This document shows positions 14,258 through 22,050 of a DNA stretch of 27,824 nucleotides, in pieces. The DNA comes from CAZQLE01 sp964593905 (lineage in GTDB: Bacteria > Chloroflexota > Anaerolineae > Anaerolineales > Anaerolineaceae): assembly GCA_964593905.1 (NCBI GenBank), contig CAZQLE010000021.1, positions 1-27,824 of the forward strand, in the 5' to 3' direction. The position numbers and the translations under genes are program-made. The notes beneath the pieces were generated by a model. That model was not told where the DNA came from, made no database searches, and worked only from the letters and a program-made list of their open reading frames with translations. Numbering within the stretch: the stretch's first letter is position 1; the number at the start of each line of letters is the position of its first letter.

Positions 14258-16180
14258 GTGGATAACGAATCTGTTTCTTCTTTAATAGAAACTAGCCGAA
14301 TGTTAGAACGTTCTGGCAATATAGGCGCTGCCTTTAAGAGCGCTGAACAAGCTTTGGATACGGCTCGTGCTTACCAAATAATTGAGCCTATCCTTGAAGC
14401 ACAAGTGCGGGTCGCGTTTCTCCACTTTCGACTGGGTCATTATGATCGGGCGCGGAATATGGCAGAGCAAGCTCTGGCCCTGGATACAGTCCATACAGTT
14501 AGCCATATTGATGCCAGGCTTGTGCTAGGAAATTGCGCCGCTGAGACCAACAATTTGTCAGCGGCTACGGATAATTATCTTCACGCGATAGACCTGAGCA
14601 GGCAACTAGACTATCCCCTTGGCCTGATACGTGGGCTGCACAACCTGGCTACCGGTATTTATCTGCCCCATGGAAAATTTGAACTCGCACTGGCAGCCGA
14701 CAAAGAGGTAGTGCGCCTGGCAAACGAGCATCAGGTTCACAAGGCATATTGGGGTGCACTCGTCACCATCGCCTGGATTTACTGGATCATCGGTCGGTAT
14801 GACCAGTCAGCAGCCACATTGGATGAGCTTTTTTGCAATGCCTCACCCGGCTCATTAGAGGAAGGCTATGGTCATTGGCTCAGTGGTAATTTGGCACAAG
14901 AAAGCGGTAATTTCGATCAGGTGTTACCTTTATATGCTCGCGCCCGTTCTACATCCGAGGCGATTGGTGAACCTGGTCTGGGCATTTTGGTGCGCCTTGG
15001 ACCGAGTCGTTACCAGCGCAAAATCGGCAATGCTGCTGCTGCGCGAGAATGGGCTGACGATGCCTTGTCAATGGCGGTGCGCGCGGGCTATCACCATCTT
15101 CAAGGCCTGGCGCTGATCGAGCGTGGCCTCGCCGCATGGTCTCTTGGCAGCGCATCGACTTCCGAAACTGATTTGCGCGCTGCAATCGCTGTGCTGCAGC
15201 CACTGGATATCAAATTTGATTTGGCGCGTGCCAACCTTTACCTGGCAGCGCTTCTTTCTGAGCAGAAGCACTCGGCTGCAAACAGTTATTGGGACCTTGC
15301 TGCTGGACTGATACAATCACAAGGCTACGATTTTTTATTTGAAACGGAGCGAGCGTTGACTTTGCCCTGGGTTGCCAGCGGTCTGGATTCGCACGATCCC
15401 GAGCGAAGAAAAACGAGCCAGGATCTCTTGGACCGACTTCAAAAAGTATCTCCAACGCCCCTCATTGTTGAAACCCTGGGGCATTTTTCAGTGAGAGCTG
15501 GTCTGCATCTTCTCTCAAAAGCAGCACTGCGCCAGCGGCGGGCCGGAGAAGTTCTGGTTTTCTTATTAGCCAGCCCAGGGCAGACGCTGACTTCGCAGCA
15601 GATCAGCGAGGCTCTCTGCCCAGACAAAGATCCGGCTGCAGCAATGGATTTTTATCACCATGCTATTTCTGCCCTTCGACGGATTCTCGAGCCCGACCTA
15701 CCCGACAGGCGATTCCCTTGCCGCTATTTAGAGGTGGGTGAAGAAAGAGTGACTTTGATCATCCCACCCGGCTCCAGGATTGATTTTATCGAATTCCGGC
15801 AATATATTCAGGCCAAAGAATGGGAACAGGCCATTTCGATTTATCAGGGTGAATTTTTACCGATGATTCGGTATGTGGAATGGACGATCCCTTTCCGGCA
15901 GCATTTTGTTGATCAATATGAGCAAGCCTTGCTTGCGCGAGCGGCGGAGTGCCTTTCGGCTGGAGATGCGCTTGTCTGCCTGGACCTTACCCGCCAGGCG
16001 TTGCAGCATAACCCATGGCAAGAGCAGGCGGTTGAACTGGGAATGCGCGCCGCTTTGTCGTTGGGGGATCGGTCCAGCGCGTTGAAGATGTATCATCGCC
16101 TAGAAAAAGACCTGGAAAATGATCTAGGCATCAAACCACAAATCGAACTCCAGCAGCTTTATCTCTTGATGAAAAAATAA
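14258..16180 (+). CDS. TPR plus winged-helix/BTAD transcriptional regulator (SARP-like)
   Basis: A regulator of about 640 aa. The N-terminal ~370 residues are repeated helix pairs typical of TPR (for example SGNIGAAFKSAEQALDTA, LGHYDRARNMAEQALAL). A winged-helix DNA-binding region (about 404-510; VETLGHFSVRAG, VLVFLLASPGQTLTSQQISE) is followed by a bacterial transcriptional activation domain (about 511-640) ending DLGIKPQIELQQLY, the family hallmark. No NTPase motif separates the parts. Start uncertain: the frame is open from a TTG at 14123, but the first 45 residues look non-protein-like; GTG 14258 follows an extended -10 by 7 bases and is chosen. It is divergent from the 13940 operon and upstream of the transglutaminase gene, both with a matching tandem site. 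Confidence 0.88.
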   Translation: MDNESVSSLIETSRMLERSGNIGAAFKSAEQALDTARAYQIIEPILEAQVRVAFLHFRLGHYDRARNMAEQALALDTVHTVSHIDARLVLGNCAAETNNLSAATDNYLHAIDLSRQLDYPLGLIRGLHNLATGIYLPHGKFELALAADKEVVRLANEHQVHKAYWGALVTIAWIYWIIGRYDQSAATLDELFCNASPGSLEEGYGHWLSGNLAQESGNFDQVLPLYARARSTSEAIGEPGLGILVRLGPSRYQRKIGNAAAAREWADDALSMAVRAGYHHLQGLALIERGLAAWSLGSASTSETDLRAAIAVLQPLDIKFDLARANLYLAALLSEQKHSAANSYWDLAAGLIQSQGYDFLFETERALTLPWVASGLDSHDPERRKTSQDLLDRLQKVSPTPLIVETLGHFSVRAGLHLLSKAALRQRRAGEVLVFLLASPGQTLTSQQISEALCPDKDPAAAMDFYHHAISALRRILEPDLPDRRFPCRYLEVGEERVTLIIPPGSRIDFIEFRQYIQAKEWEQAISIYQGEFLPMIRYVEWTIPFRQHFVDQYEQALLARAAECLSAGDALVCLDLTRQALQHNPWQEQAVELGMRAALSLGDRSSALKMYHRLEKDLENDLGIKPQIELQQLYLLMKK

Positions 16181-16218
16181 TTAGCAAAAGAATAAATTGA
16201 TTGGTCTTTCACCACAGG

Positions 16219-16246
16219 CGCTGTCGGCATCGTGACAGCGTTTTTA
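16219..16246 (+). terminator. Rho-independent terminator after the SARP-like regulator
   Basis: Stem CGCTGTC / GACAGCG (16219-16225 with 16234-16240), an 8-base loop, then TTTTT. It lies 39 bases after the stop codon and separates the regulator transcript from the transglutaminase promoter. Confidence 0.85.
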
Positions 16247-16274
16247 TTTGCCGAAATTTTTCATGCCGTCATTT

Positions 16275-16306
16275 TTTGGCAAAGGTTTGGCAATCAAATT
16301 TAGTAG
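16275..16306 (+). promoter_or_regulatory. Tandem TTTGGCA operator and promoter of the transglutaminase gene
   Basis: TTTGGCA-AAGG-TTTGGCA (16275-16292), 8 bases, then TAGTAG as a weak -10 (16301-16306). The 18-base core differs at one spacer position from the site at 13990-13973, and the distance to the -10 is identical. The weak -10 would suit an activated promoter. The gene begins 140 bases downstream, leaving a leader of about 135 bases. Confidence 0.6.
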
Positions 16307-16446
16307 AGTATGGATTATTGAGGACAAAAAAAGGATCATCCATATCATCCCAATCTCTCAATGGACTTTGAGTATCCAGATCGATGAAGCGGTCAGTAAA
16401 TATTTCGGATGTGTTTCTTTTGCGGAAAATATATTTGAGGATATCC

Positions 16447-17586
16447 ATGATGAAAACAAAACCGATTTTTTCAACCCTGTTTCAAATTGTATTCGTAGGT
16501 CTGTTAATCACGTCCTGTGCGCCGATAAGACCACAGGTTCGGTCTGCGGAAGTTATTATGGAAACACCCATGCAAGCGCAGCCAAGCCTTACGCCAACGC
16601 AGGCTCCCACCTCAACCAGCGTGCCGACCCATACCCCTGCGCCGTCTGCCACACCAGAACCAAAAGAACCGCTCATGCATGGGAACCCCCAGCAATATTC
16701 CATTATTTACTCGGTTGCAATTCATAACCGTGGTTTTTCTCCCTCTGACATTCGCCTGTACTTACCCATGCCAGGTGAATGGGATGCGCAGAAAGAGCTG
16801 CGCATAGGTGATATATCTCCAGCGCCTCAATCTCAAAAGATGGATGAAAAGACGGGCAATGGTGTTATTTATTGGCGATTGCAGAGTATCCCAAAAAAGA
16901 ATTCATCGGAGATCTTTACCCTGCCCTTTGACCTGACTGCCTATGAGACGAATACGTATATCAATCCTGCCACTGTTAAAGCATATCAAACAGAGACAGA
17001 AGAATACAAGTTGTATACCCGTTATGAAAAGTATATTGAGGTGAATGATCCGAAAATAAGACAGCTGGCAGATGAAATTGCCGGGGCGGAAACTAATCCA
17101 TATCTCCTGGCAAAGAAATTTTACGATTACATCATCGACACTGAGAAATACAAATTGCTCGGCCAGGGATTGAACGGTGCGAAATACATATTAGAAAATG
17201 GGAATGGGGAATGCGGCGATTATTCGGCGCTATTTATAGCTTTGAGCCGCGCCAAAGGCATTCCTGCCCGCCCGGTGGTTGGTTATTGGGCTATTACAGG
17301 AAATAACCAGACCCACGTTTGGGCTGAATTTTTCCTGGAAGGGATCGGCTGGATTCCGGTGGATGCGACCATCGGTCAGCAAAGCGCCGAGAAACGCGCA
17401 TATTACTTTGGCAACATGGATAATCAGCGTGTGGTCCTGAGCAAGGGATTTAACCACGCCCTGACTCCACCCGGGCCGGAGGGTTATATTACCCCTCTTC
17501 TCCAGGTGCCGATGTGGTGGTTCTGGGGCAGCGGTGATGCGAGCCAAATCCAGATGGAACGGAATTGGATCGTGAAAAAGCAGTAA
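16447..17586 (+). CDS. Transglutaminase-like lipoprotein
   Basis: A 379-aa secreted lipoprotein with a transglutaminase-core domain. Signal peptide with lipobox LITSC (Cys24), a Thr/Pro linker (about 47-72; PTQAPTSTSVPTHTPAPS), a beta-rich middle region (80-200), then the catalytic domain: Cys256 in GECGDYSALF, His290 in THVWAEFF and Asp306 in WIPVDATIG form the expected triad. Such domains act as proteases or cross-linking enzymes, or as inactive scaffolds; the intact triad argues for activity. The ATG at 16447 is chosen because GAGG lies 6 nt before it and it gives a clean signal peptide; the frame is open to 16384. Its stop abuts the right clpB repeat. Confidence 0.9.
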   Translation: MMKTKPIFSTLFQIVFVGLLITSCAPIRPQVRSAEVIMETPMQAQPSLTPTQAPTSTSVPTHTPAPSATPEPKEPLMHGNPQQYSIIYSVAIHNRGFSPSDIRLYLPMPGEWDAQKELRIGDISPAPQSQKMDEKTGNGVIYWRLQSIPKKNSSEIFTLPFDLTAYETNTYINPATVKAYQTETEEYKLYTRYEKYIEVNDPKIRQLADEIAGAETNPYLLAKKFYDYIIDTEKYKLLGQGLNGAKYILENGNGECGDYSALFIALSRAKGIPARPVVGYWAITGNNQTHVWAEFFLEGIGWIPVDATIGQQSAEKRAYYFGNMDNQRVVLSKGFNHALTPPGPEGYITPLLQVPMWWFWGSGDASQIQMERNWIVKKQ

Positions 17587-17587
17587 G

Positions 17588-17855
17588 GCAAAGAACCCCC
17601 AGGGGGAAATAAAAAGGTCCCCGCCGGTGTTTTACCGGCGGGAAACAATATGGTTTATCCCACAACTTCGGCCGGGATCAGGGCTTTAAACGCCAATCCC
17701 TCCGGGCCGCGCTCAACGCAGATCAGATCGCCCTCGCGGAAGTCGCCGCTGAGGATTTTGACTGCCAGCGGGTCTTGCAGCTCGCGCTGGATGGCGCGTT
17801 TGAGTGGACGGGCGCCGAAATCGGGGTCGTAACCGGCCTCCACCAGATACTCGCG
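17588..17855. repeat. Right direct repeat of the clpB 3' end plus terminator
   Basis: Counterpart of 10727-10996. It starts two bases after the transglutaminase stop codon with GCAAAGAACC, includes the terminator tail and hairpin, and runs into the last ~200 bases of intact clpB. About ten substitutions and small length differences separate the copies, so the duplication is not recent. Confidence 0.85.
17611..17642 (-). terminator. Rho-independent terminator of clpB
   Basis: Same 9-bp GC stem as the left copy (ACCGGCGGG with CCCGCCGGT), followed on the minus strand by a T-rich tail. The 24-base hairpin core (17619-17642) is the exact reverse complement of the core at 10761-10784, while both flanks keep the same orientation. 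On the minus strand the loop here is AAAAC; in the other copy it is GTTTT. A short CCCCCAGGGGG palindrome (17595-17605) lies just beyond it. Confidence 0.85.
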
Positions 17856-20240
17856 CACGGGTTGGGGCACTTCCAGGCGGTAACCGCGATCCTGCAGCAA
17901 TTTTGCCACCCGCTGCAACTGAATCTCAACAATTGCGCCAAGGTGTTCGCGGGTGAGCGAGTGAAAGATCACAATCTCATCCACCCGGTTGAGAAACTCG
18001 GGACGGAAGTGCTGTTGCAGCACACGGGTGATTTCATCACGGGCCACACTGCGTCCCCCATCCCAGAGCTGGTTCCCCAGGTTGGAGGTCATGATGACCA
18101 CCGTATTGCGAAAATCCACCGTGCGGCCCTGCCCATCAGTCAGGCGGCCGTCATCCAGCAGTTGCAACAGAACATTGAACACCTCGCTGTGCGCTTTTTC
18201 AATTTCGTCAAACAGCACCACGCTGTAAGGCCGGCGGCGTACGGCTTCGGTCAACTGGCCACCCTCTTCATAACCCACATATCCTGGAGGCGCGCCCACC
18301 AGACGGCTGACGGTGTGTTTCTCTTGATACTCGCTCATATCGATGCGAATCATGGCCCGCTCGTCATCAAAGAGGAATTCAGCCAGGGCACGGGCCAGTT
18401 CGGTTTTACCCACCCCGGTGGGGCCGAGGAAGATGAAAGAACCAATCGGCCGGTGGGGGTCTTGCAGCCCGGCGCGCGCACGGCGCACCGCATTCGAGAT
18501 GACATGTACAGCTTCATCCTGGCCGATCACGCGCTGGTGCAGCCGTTCTTCCATATGAATCAGCTTTTGCGTTTCACCTTCCAGCAGGCGCGAAACAGGG
18601 ATACCGGTCCAGCGCGCCACGATGGCGGCAATTTCTTCAGCATCCACCTCTTCTTTCAACAGCGCGCCTTCGGTTTGCAGGGCTTTCAGGCGATTTTCAG
18701 CCTCAGCCCGTTTGGCGTCCAGGTCGCGCAGGTTGCCATAGCGCAGCCGGGCCGCGCTTTCAAAATCGGAGCGGCGTTCAGCGCGCTCAATCTCCTGACG
18801 GGTCTGTTCGATCTGTTCTTTTACCTCGCGCAGCGCAGCAATGATCTGTTTTTCATTTTGCCAGCGCGCAGTGAGCTGATTGGAATTTTCTTTCAGGTTG
18901 GCCAGTTCCTGCTCCAGTTTTCCTAAGCGGTCTTTTGAGGCCTTATCTTTCTCTTTTTTCAACGCCTCACGCTCGATCTCAAGCTGCATAATCTGGCGGT
19001 CCACCTCGTCCAGCGCCTGAGGTTTCGAGTCAATCTCGGTGCGCAAGCGGGCAGCGGCCTCATCCACCAGGTCAATGGCCTTATCAGGCAGAAAGCGGTC
19101 GGCGATGTAACGCTGTGAGAGGGTGGCCGCAGCAATGACCGCCGGGTCGGTGATGCGCACGCCGTGATGCACTTCATAGCGCTCCTTCAGACCGCGCAAA
19201 ATGCTGATCGTATCGGCCACTGAGGGCTCTTCCACCAACACGGGTTGAAAACGCCGTTCAAGCGCCGGGTCTTTTTCAATATGTTTGCGATACTCGTCCA
19301 AGGTGGTTGCGCCAATCAGGTGCAGTTCGCCGCGCGCCAGGAGCGGTTTGAGCATATTGCCCGCATCCATGGCGCCTTCGGCCGCACCCGCACCCACCAC
19401 AGTGTGCATTTCATCCAGAAAGACGATAATTTCACCCTGCGCGCCGGTGATCTCTTTAAGCACCGCTTTAAAGCGTTCTTCAAACTCACCCCGATATTTC
19501 GCCCCGGCCACCATTGCGCCCAGGTCAAGCTGCACCAGACGCTTCTTTTTAAGCCCCTCAGGCACATCGCCTTTAACAATGCGCTGTGCCAGCCCCTCGG
19601 CAATGGCGGTCTTACCCACGCCAGGTTCGCCGATCAGAGCCGGGTTGTTTTTGGTACGGCGTGAGAGGATCTGCACCACACGGCGAATCTCTTCATCCCG
19701 ACCGATTACGGGGTCCAGTTTGCCCTGACGGGCCTGAGCGGTCAGATCACGGCCATATTTTTCGAGCGCCTGATAGGTCTCTTCAGGGGTTTCGCTGGTC
19801 ACACGCTGCGAACCGCGCACCGCTTGCAGCGCCTTGAGAATTGCATCTTTGGTCAGGCCAAAAGAAACCAGTCGTTTGCCCTCGATCGAATCGGTCAGGC
19901 CGAGCAGCAGATGCTCGGTGGAGACAAATTCATCTTGCATTCCACGCGCATAGCGTTCGGCAGCAATCAACACATCATCCGCCAGGCGTGAGAGGCCAAC
20001 CTCGCCCGAACCGCCCTGCACCTTCGGGCGCTGCGCCAGTTCGCGGGCCACTTCATCGCGCAATGCAGCCGCACTGCCAGCTACACGGGCAGTCAATGCC
20101 GGAACAACCCCTTCATCCTGGCGCAGCAGCGCCAGCAGCAGGTGCGCAGGCTCGATGGACTGGTGGTTTAGATCGCGGGCGATTTGCTGGGCTTGAAAAA
20201 GCGCCTCACGGGATTTTTGGGTAAATTTTTCGAGATTCAT
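17655..20240 (-). CDS. clpB: ATP-dependent chaperone ClpB (Hsp100 disaggregase)
   Basis: An 861-aa hexameric AAA+ chaperone that, with DnaK in known systems, extracts proteins from aggregates. Domains in order: Clp N-domain (about 1-145), NBD1 with Walker A GEPGVGKT (204-211) and Walker B FLDE (274-277), the coiled-coil M-domain (about 405-525) that distinguishes ClpB from ClpA/ClpC, NBD2 with Walker A GPTGVGKT (606-613), GYVGYEEGG pore loop and a FDEIEKAH Walker B, and a C-terminal small domain. Full length for the family. GGAGGG lies before the ATG. The last ~65 codons recur as a remnant at 10796. No CIRCE or HAIR operator is visible upstream. Confidence 0.98.
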   Translation of the reverse strand: MNLEKFTQKSREALFQAQQIARDLNHQSIEPAHLLLALLRQDEGVVPALTARVAGSAAALRDEVARELAQRPKVQGGSGEVGLSRLADDVLIAAERYARGMQDEFVSTEHLLLGLTDSIEGKRLVSFGLTKDAILKALQAVRGSQRVTSETPEETYQALEKYGRDLTAQARQGKLDPVIGRDEEIRRVVQILSRRTKNNPALIGEPGVGKTAIAEGLAQRIVKGDVPEGLKKKRLVQLDLGAMVAGAKYRGEFEERFKAVLKEITGAQGEIIVFLDEMHTVVGAGAAEGAMDAGNMLKPLLARGELHLIGATTLDEYRKHIEKDPALERRFQPVLVEEPSVADTISILRGLKERYEVHHGVRITDPAVIAAATLSQRYIADRFLPDKAIDLVDEAAARLRTEIDSKPQALDEVDRQIMQLEIEREALKKEKDKASKDRLGKLEQELANLKENSNQLTARWQNEKQIIAALREVKEQIEQTRQEIERAERRSDFESAARLRYGNLRDLDAKRAEAENRLKALQTEGALLKEEVDAEEIAAIVARWTGIPVSRLLEGETQKLIHMEERLHQRVIGQDEAVHVISNAVRRARAGLQDPHRPIGSFIFLGPTGVGKTELARALAEFLFDDERAMIRIDMSEYQEKHTVSRLVGAPPGYVGYEEGGQLTEAVRRRPYSVVLFDEIEKAHSEVFNVLLQLLDDGRLTDGQGRTVDFRNTVVIMTSNLGNQLWDGGRSVARDEITRVLQQHFRPEFLNRVDEIVIFHSLTREHLGAIVEIQLQRVAKLLQDRGYRLEVPQPVREYLVEAGYDPDFGARPLKRAIQRELQDPLAVKILSGDFREGDLICVERGPEGLAFKALIPAEVVG

Positions 20241-20259
20241 ATCTTCCCTCCGTTAAAAA

Positions 20260-20288
20260 ATATTGCACTATTTCATGTTAACAGCCAA
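20260..20288 (-). promoter_or_regulatory. Possible clpB promoter
   Basis: On the minus strand TTGGCT (20288-20283), 17 bases, CAATAT (20265-20260). Both hexamers are partial matches to sigma-70 consensus, and the predicted start would be about 13 bases before the start codon, leaving just room for the GGAGGG site. Weak evidence. Confidence 0.3.
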
Positions 20289-20452
20289 ACATCAGCATTT
20301 TGTCTTAGAAATGTCAGAGGAAGATAAGAAGCAAGGTATTGCGGGCGGTGAGATGTTTCAGAGACGCTCAAAGGCTTGTATTGGCCGGATCGGTGGTGGA
20401 TAATCGAATAAAAGTTTGGTGTTTGTGAATGTGCTTCGCAAAGGAGGTTGAG

Positions 20453-21283
20453 ATGGACCAGGAGCTGAACCCGGGAAAAGTGAAACGGATGCCGGTATTA
20501 TTTGTGGGTCACGGCAGCCCGATGAACGCCATTGAAGATAACCTTTTTTCACGCACCTGGCGGGCTGTGGGGGCTGGCCTGCCGCGTCCCAAAGCCATTT
20601 TGTGCATCTCGGCCCACTGGGAGACCTGGGGCACACTGGTGACCGCCATGGAAAAGCCGCGCACCATTCACGATTTTGGCGGCTTTCCGCGGGAGCTGTT
20701 TGCGGTGCAGTATCCGGCCCCTGGCAGCCGCTGGCTGGCCGGGCTGGTGCAGTCGGTGTTGGCCGATACTGCGGTTGGGCTGGATGACGACTGGGGGCTG
20801 GATCACGGCTGCTGGAGTGTGCTGCGCCAGATGTTCCCCCGGGCCGACATTCCCATAGTGCAGCTCAGCCTGAACGCCACCCTGGCGCCTGAGCAGCATT
20901 ATGCCCTGGCCAAAGGGCTGACGCCGCTGCGCGACCAGGGCATATTAATTGTGGGCAGCGGGAACATGGTGCACAACCTGCGCCGGGTGGTCTTCACAAC
21001 CGGAGACCTGAGCGACTTCAATCGTCCCTTCGGGTTGGACTGGGCCATTGAGGCCAGCGATCTATTCAAGAAGCTGATTAATGAGCGCCGCCATGACGAG
21101 CTGGCGCAATATAGCGCGCTGGGCCGGGCGGCTGCCCTGGCTGTGCCCACCCCCGAGCATTTTTTGCCGCTGTTGTATGTTTTGGCGCAGCAAACTGACG
21201 AAGACGGGCTCAGCTACTTTAACGATCAGCCGGTGGGCGGTTCGCTGACCATGACCTCGTTGATCCTTGCTCCGCAGGGTTAA
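20453..21283 (+). CDS. DODA/YgiD-type extradiol ring-cleavage dioxygenase
   Basis: A 276-aa class III (LigB-like) extradiol dioxygenase, close to the 4,5-DOPA dioxygenase YgiD group. Characteristic stretches: PVLFVGHGSPMNAIEDN with metal ligand His20, LCISAHWETWGT with His55, RTIHDFGGFPRELF (about 71-83), WGLDHGCWSVL with His118, GSGNMVHNL with His174, and PTPEHFLPLLYVL with His236, the third metal ligand by family alignment. The substrate in this organism is unknown; relatives act on catechols including DOPA. The ATG at 20453 has a strong AAGGAGG 5 nt upstream and is preferred over an in-frame start at 20429. It is divergent from clpB, with a 212-base gap. Confidence 0.94.
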   Translation: MDQELNPGKVKRMPVLFVGHGSPMNAIEDNLFSRTWRAVGAGLPRPKAILCISAHWETWGTLVTAMEKPRTIHDFGGFPRELFAVQYPAPGSRWLAGLVQSVLADTAVGLDDDWGLDHGCWSVLRQMFPRADIPIVQLSLNATLAPEQHYALAKGLTPLRDQGILIVGSGNMVHNLRRVVFTTGDLSDFNRPFGLDWAIEASDLFKKLINERRHDELAQYSALGRAAALAVPTPEHFLPLLYVLAQQTDEDGLSYFNDQPVGGSLTMTSLILAPQG

Positions 21284-21373
21284 CACAATTGCACGCCGCA
21301 TGACACAGGCGAAAGGCCGGCGCGCCGTGCGAAGAATCCCTGCCTGTGCAGGCAGCGGCAAGCATTTCGTAGA

Positions 21374-21459
21374 TTGGGTAGAGGGGCATCAAAGCAGCTG
21401 TTTTAAAGGCGCTCGCTTGCCCCGAAACCCAACAGCAGGTACGAGCGGTACCCGTTGGG
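21374..21459. repeat. Nested palindromic element upstream of osmC
   Basis: TTGGGT-AGA-GGGGCA pairs with TGCCCC-GAA-ACCCAA (21374-21388 with 21418-21432). The same ACCCAAC strand can instead pair with GTTGGG (21454-21459) around an inner GGTAC/GTACC hairpin. It resembles intergenic GTTGGGT-type palindromes seen as dispersed repeats in many bacteria, but the two pairings are mutually exclusive, which is unusual. The rest of 21284-21590 shows only the promoter listed next. Confidence 0.6.
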
Positions 21460-21479
21460 CAACAAAAACAGGCAAAATA

Positions 21480-21510
21480 TTACAAAATTTTTATATAAAT
21501 GATCTATAAT
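21480..21510 (+). promoter_or_regulatory. Likely osmC promoter
   Basis: TATAAT at 21505-21510 is a perfect -10; TTACAA at 21480-21485 is a partial -35 with a long 19-base spacing. The surrounding 50 bases are strongly AT-rich, unlike the neighbouring DNA. Transcription would start near 21517, downstream of the palindromic element, giving a leader of about 75 bases. Confidence 0.5.
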
Positions 21511-21590
21511 ATCGTCATGAAAACACAGGCCGGTCAGCAAAACCGGAAATTATTAAAACATGAACAGATAAACCAAAAAGGAGAACCAGC

Positions 21591-22016
21591 ATGGCAGTGC
21601 GAAGCGCAGAGGCAGTATGGGATGGCACCTTAAGAGAAGGCAGCGGCAGGGTAAAGTTGGGCAGCGGCGCGTTTGAAGGCGCTTATAGTTTTTCCTCACG
21701 CTTTGAAGAGGGTCAGGGCACCAATCCCGAGGAACTGCTGGGCGCAGCACATGCCGGCTGCTATTCGATGGCGCTCAGCTCCAACCTGGGCAAAGCCGGT
21801 TTCGCTCCGCAGCGGGTGCACACCACCGCAAAGGTGACCATTGAACCGGTGGATGGCAAAAACCGCATCACCGGCATTCATCTTGAGACCGAGGTCAGCG
21901 CCCCCGACATCAGCAACGCCCAGTTTCAAGAGATCGCCGAAGCTGTAAAAGGCAGTTGCCCGGTGTCGGTGGCGCTGTCCAGCGTGCCGATGACCCTGAC
22001 CGCGCGGCTGGTCTAA
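21591..22016 (+). CDS. OsmC/Ohr-family peroxiredoxin
   Basis: A 141-aa thiol-dependent hydroperoxide reductase of the OsmC family. The two redox cysteines are Cys57 in AAHAGCYSMALS and Cys123 in GSCPVSVAL, with Glu48 in the conserved NPEELLGAAHA helix and arginine residues near the N-terminus (15-20) for the active-site network. The full family length is present. In known cases it reduces organic hydroperoxides with dithiol partners in the cytoplasm. Ribosome site AAGGAGA is 7 nt before the ATG. Convergent with the CPBP-like gene, 34 bases apart. Confidence 0.95.
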   Translation: MAVRSAEAVWDGTLREGSGRVKLGSGAFEGAYSFSSRFEEGQGTNPEELLGAAHAGCYSMALSSNLGKAGFAPQRVHTTAKVTIEPVDGKNRITGIHLETEVSAPDISNAQFQEIAEAVKGSCPVSVALSSVPMTLTARLV

Positions 22017-22050
22017 AACCAACCCCTGGTGCATCGATTGAAAGATCGCT

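Larger units (their letters stand above)
10997..17587. other. Putative genomic island between the clpB repeats
   Basis: The 6.6-kb interval between the two clpB-end repeats is visibly AT-richer than both flanks and holds six genes unlike the housekeeping neighbours: four on the minus strand (11022-13940) and two on the plus strand (14258-17586). The right repeat begins within two bases of the last gene's stop codon. Bounding repeats of a gene's 3' end are what site-specific integration into that gene end leaves, but no integrase, excisionase or transposase is present. Insertion by recombination or a duplication followed by deletion would also fit. Confidence 0.6.

Noticed and set aside
16248..16727. 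159-codon plus-strand frame overlapping the transglutaminase gene start
   Set aside because: Overlaps the signal peptide and linker of the real lipoprotein in another frame, and its start lies within the operator/promoter area.
10997..17587. Integrase or transposase gene inside the island
   Set aside because: None of the open frames shows tyrosine or serine recombinase motifs or a DDE transposase pattern.
17775..18926. 383-codon plus-strand frame inside clpB
   Set aside because: Antisense to a gene with complete AAA+ motifs; long open antisense frames are expected in GC-rich coding DNA.
20241..20452. CIRCE, HAIR or heat-shock sigma promoter upstream of clpB
   Set aside because: No TTAGCACTC/GAGTGCTAA or CTTGAGT/ACTCAAG inverted repeat is present.
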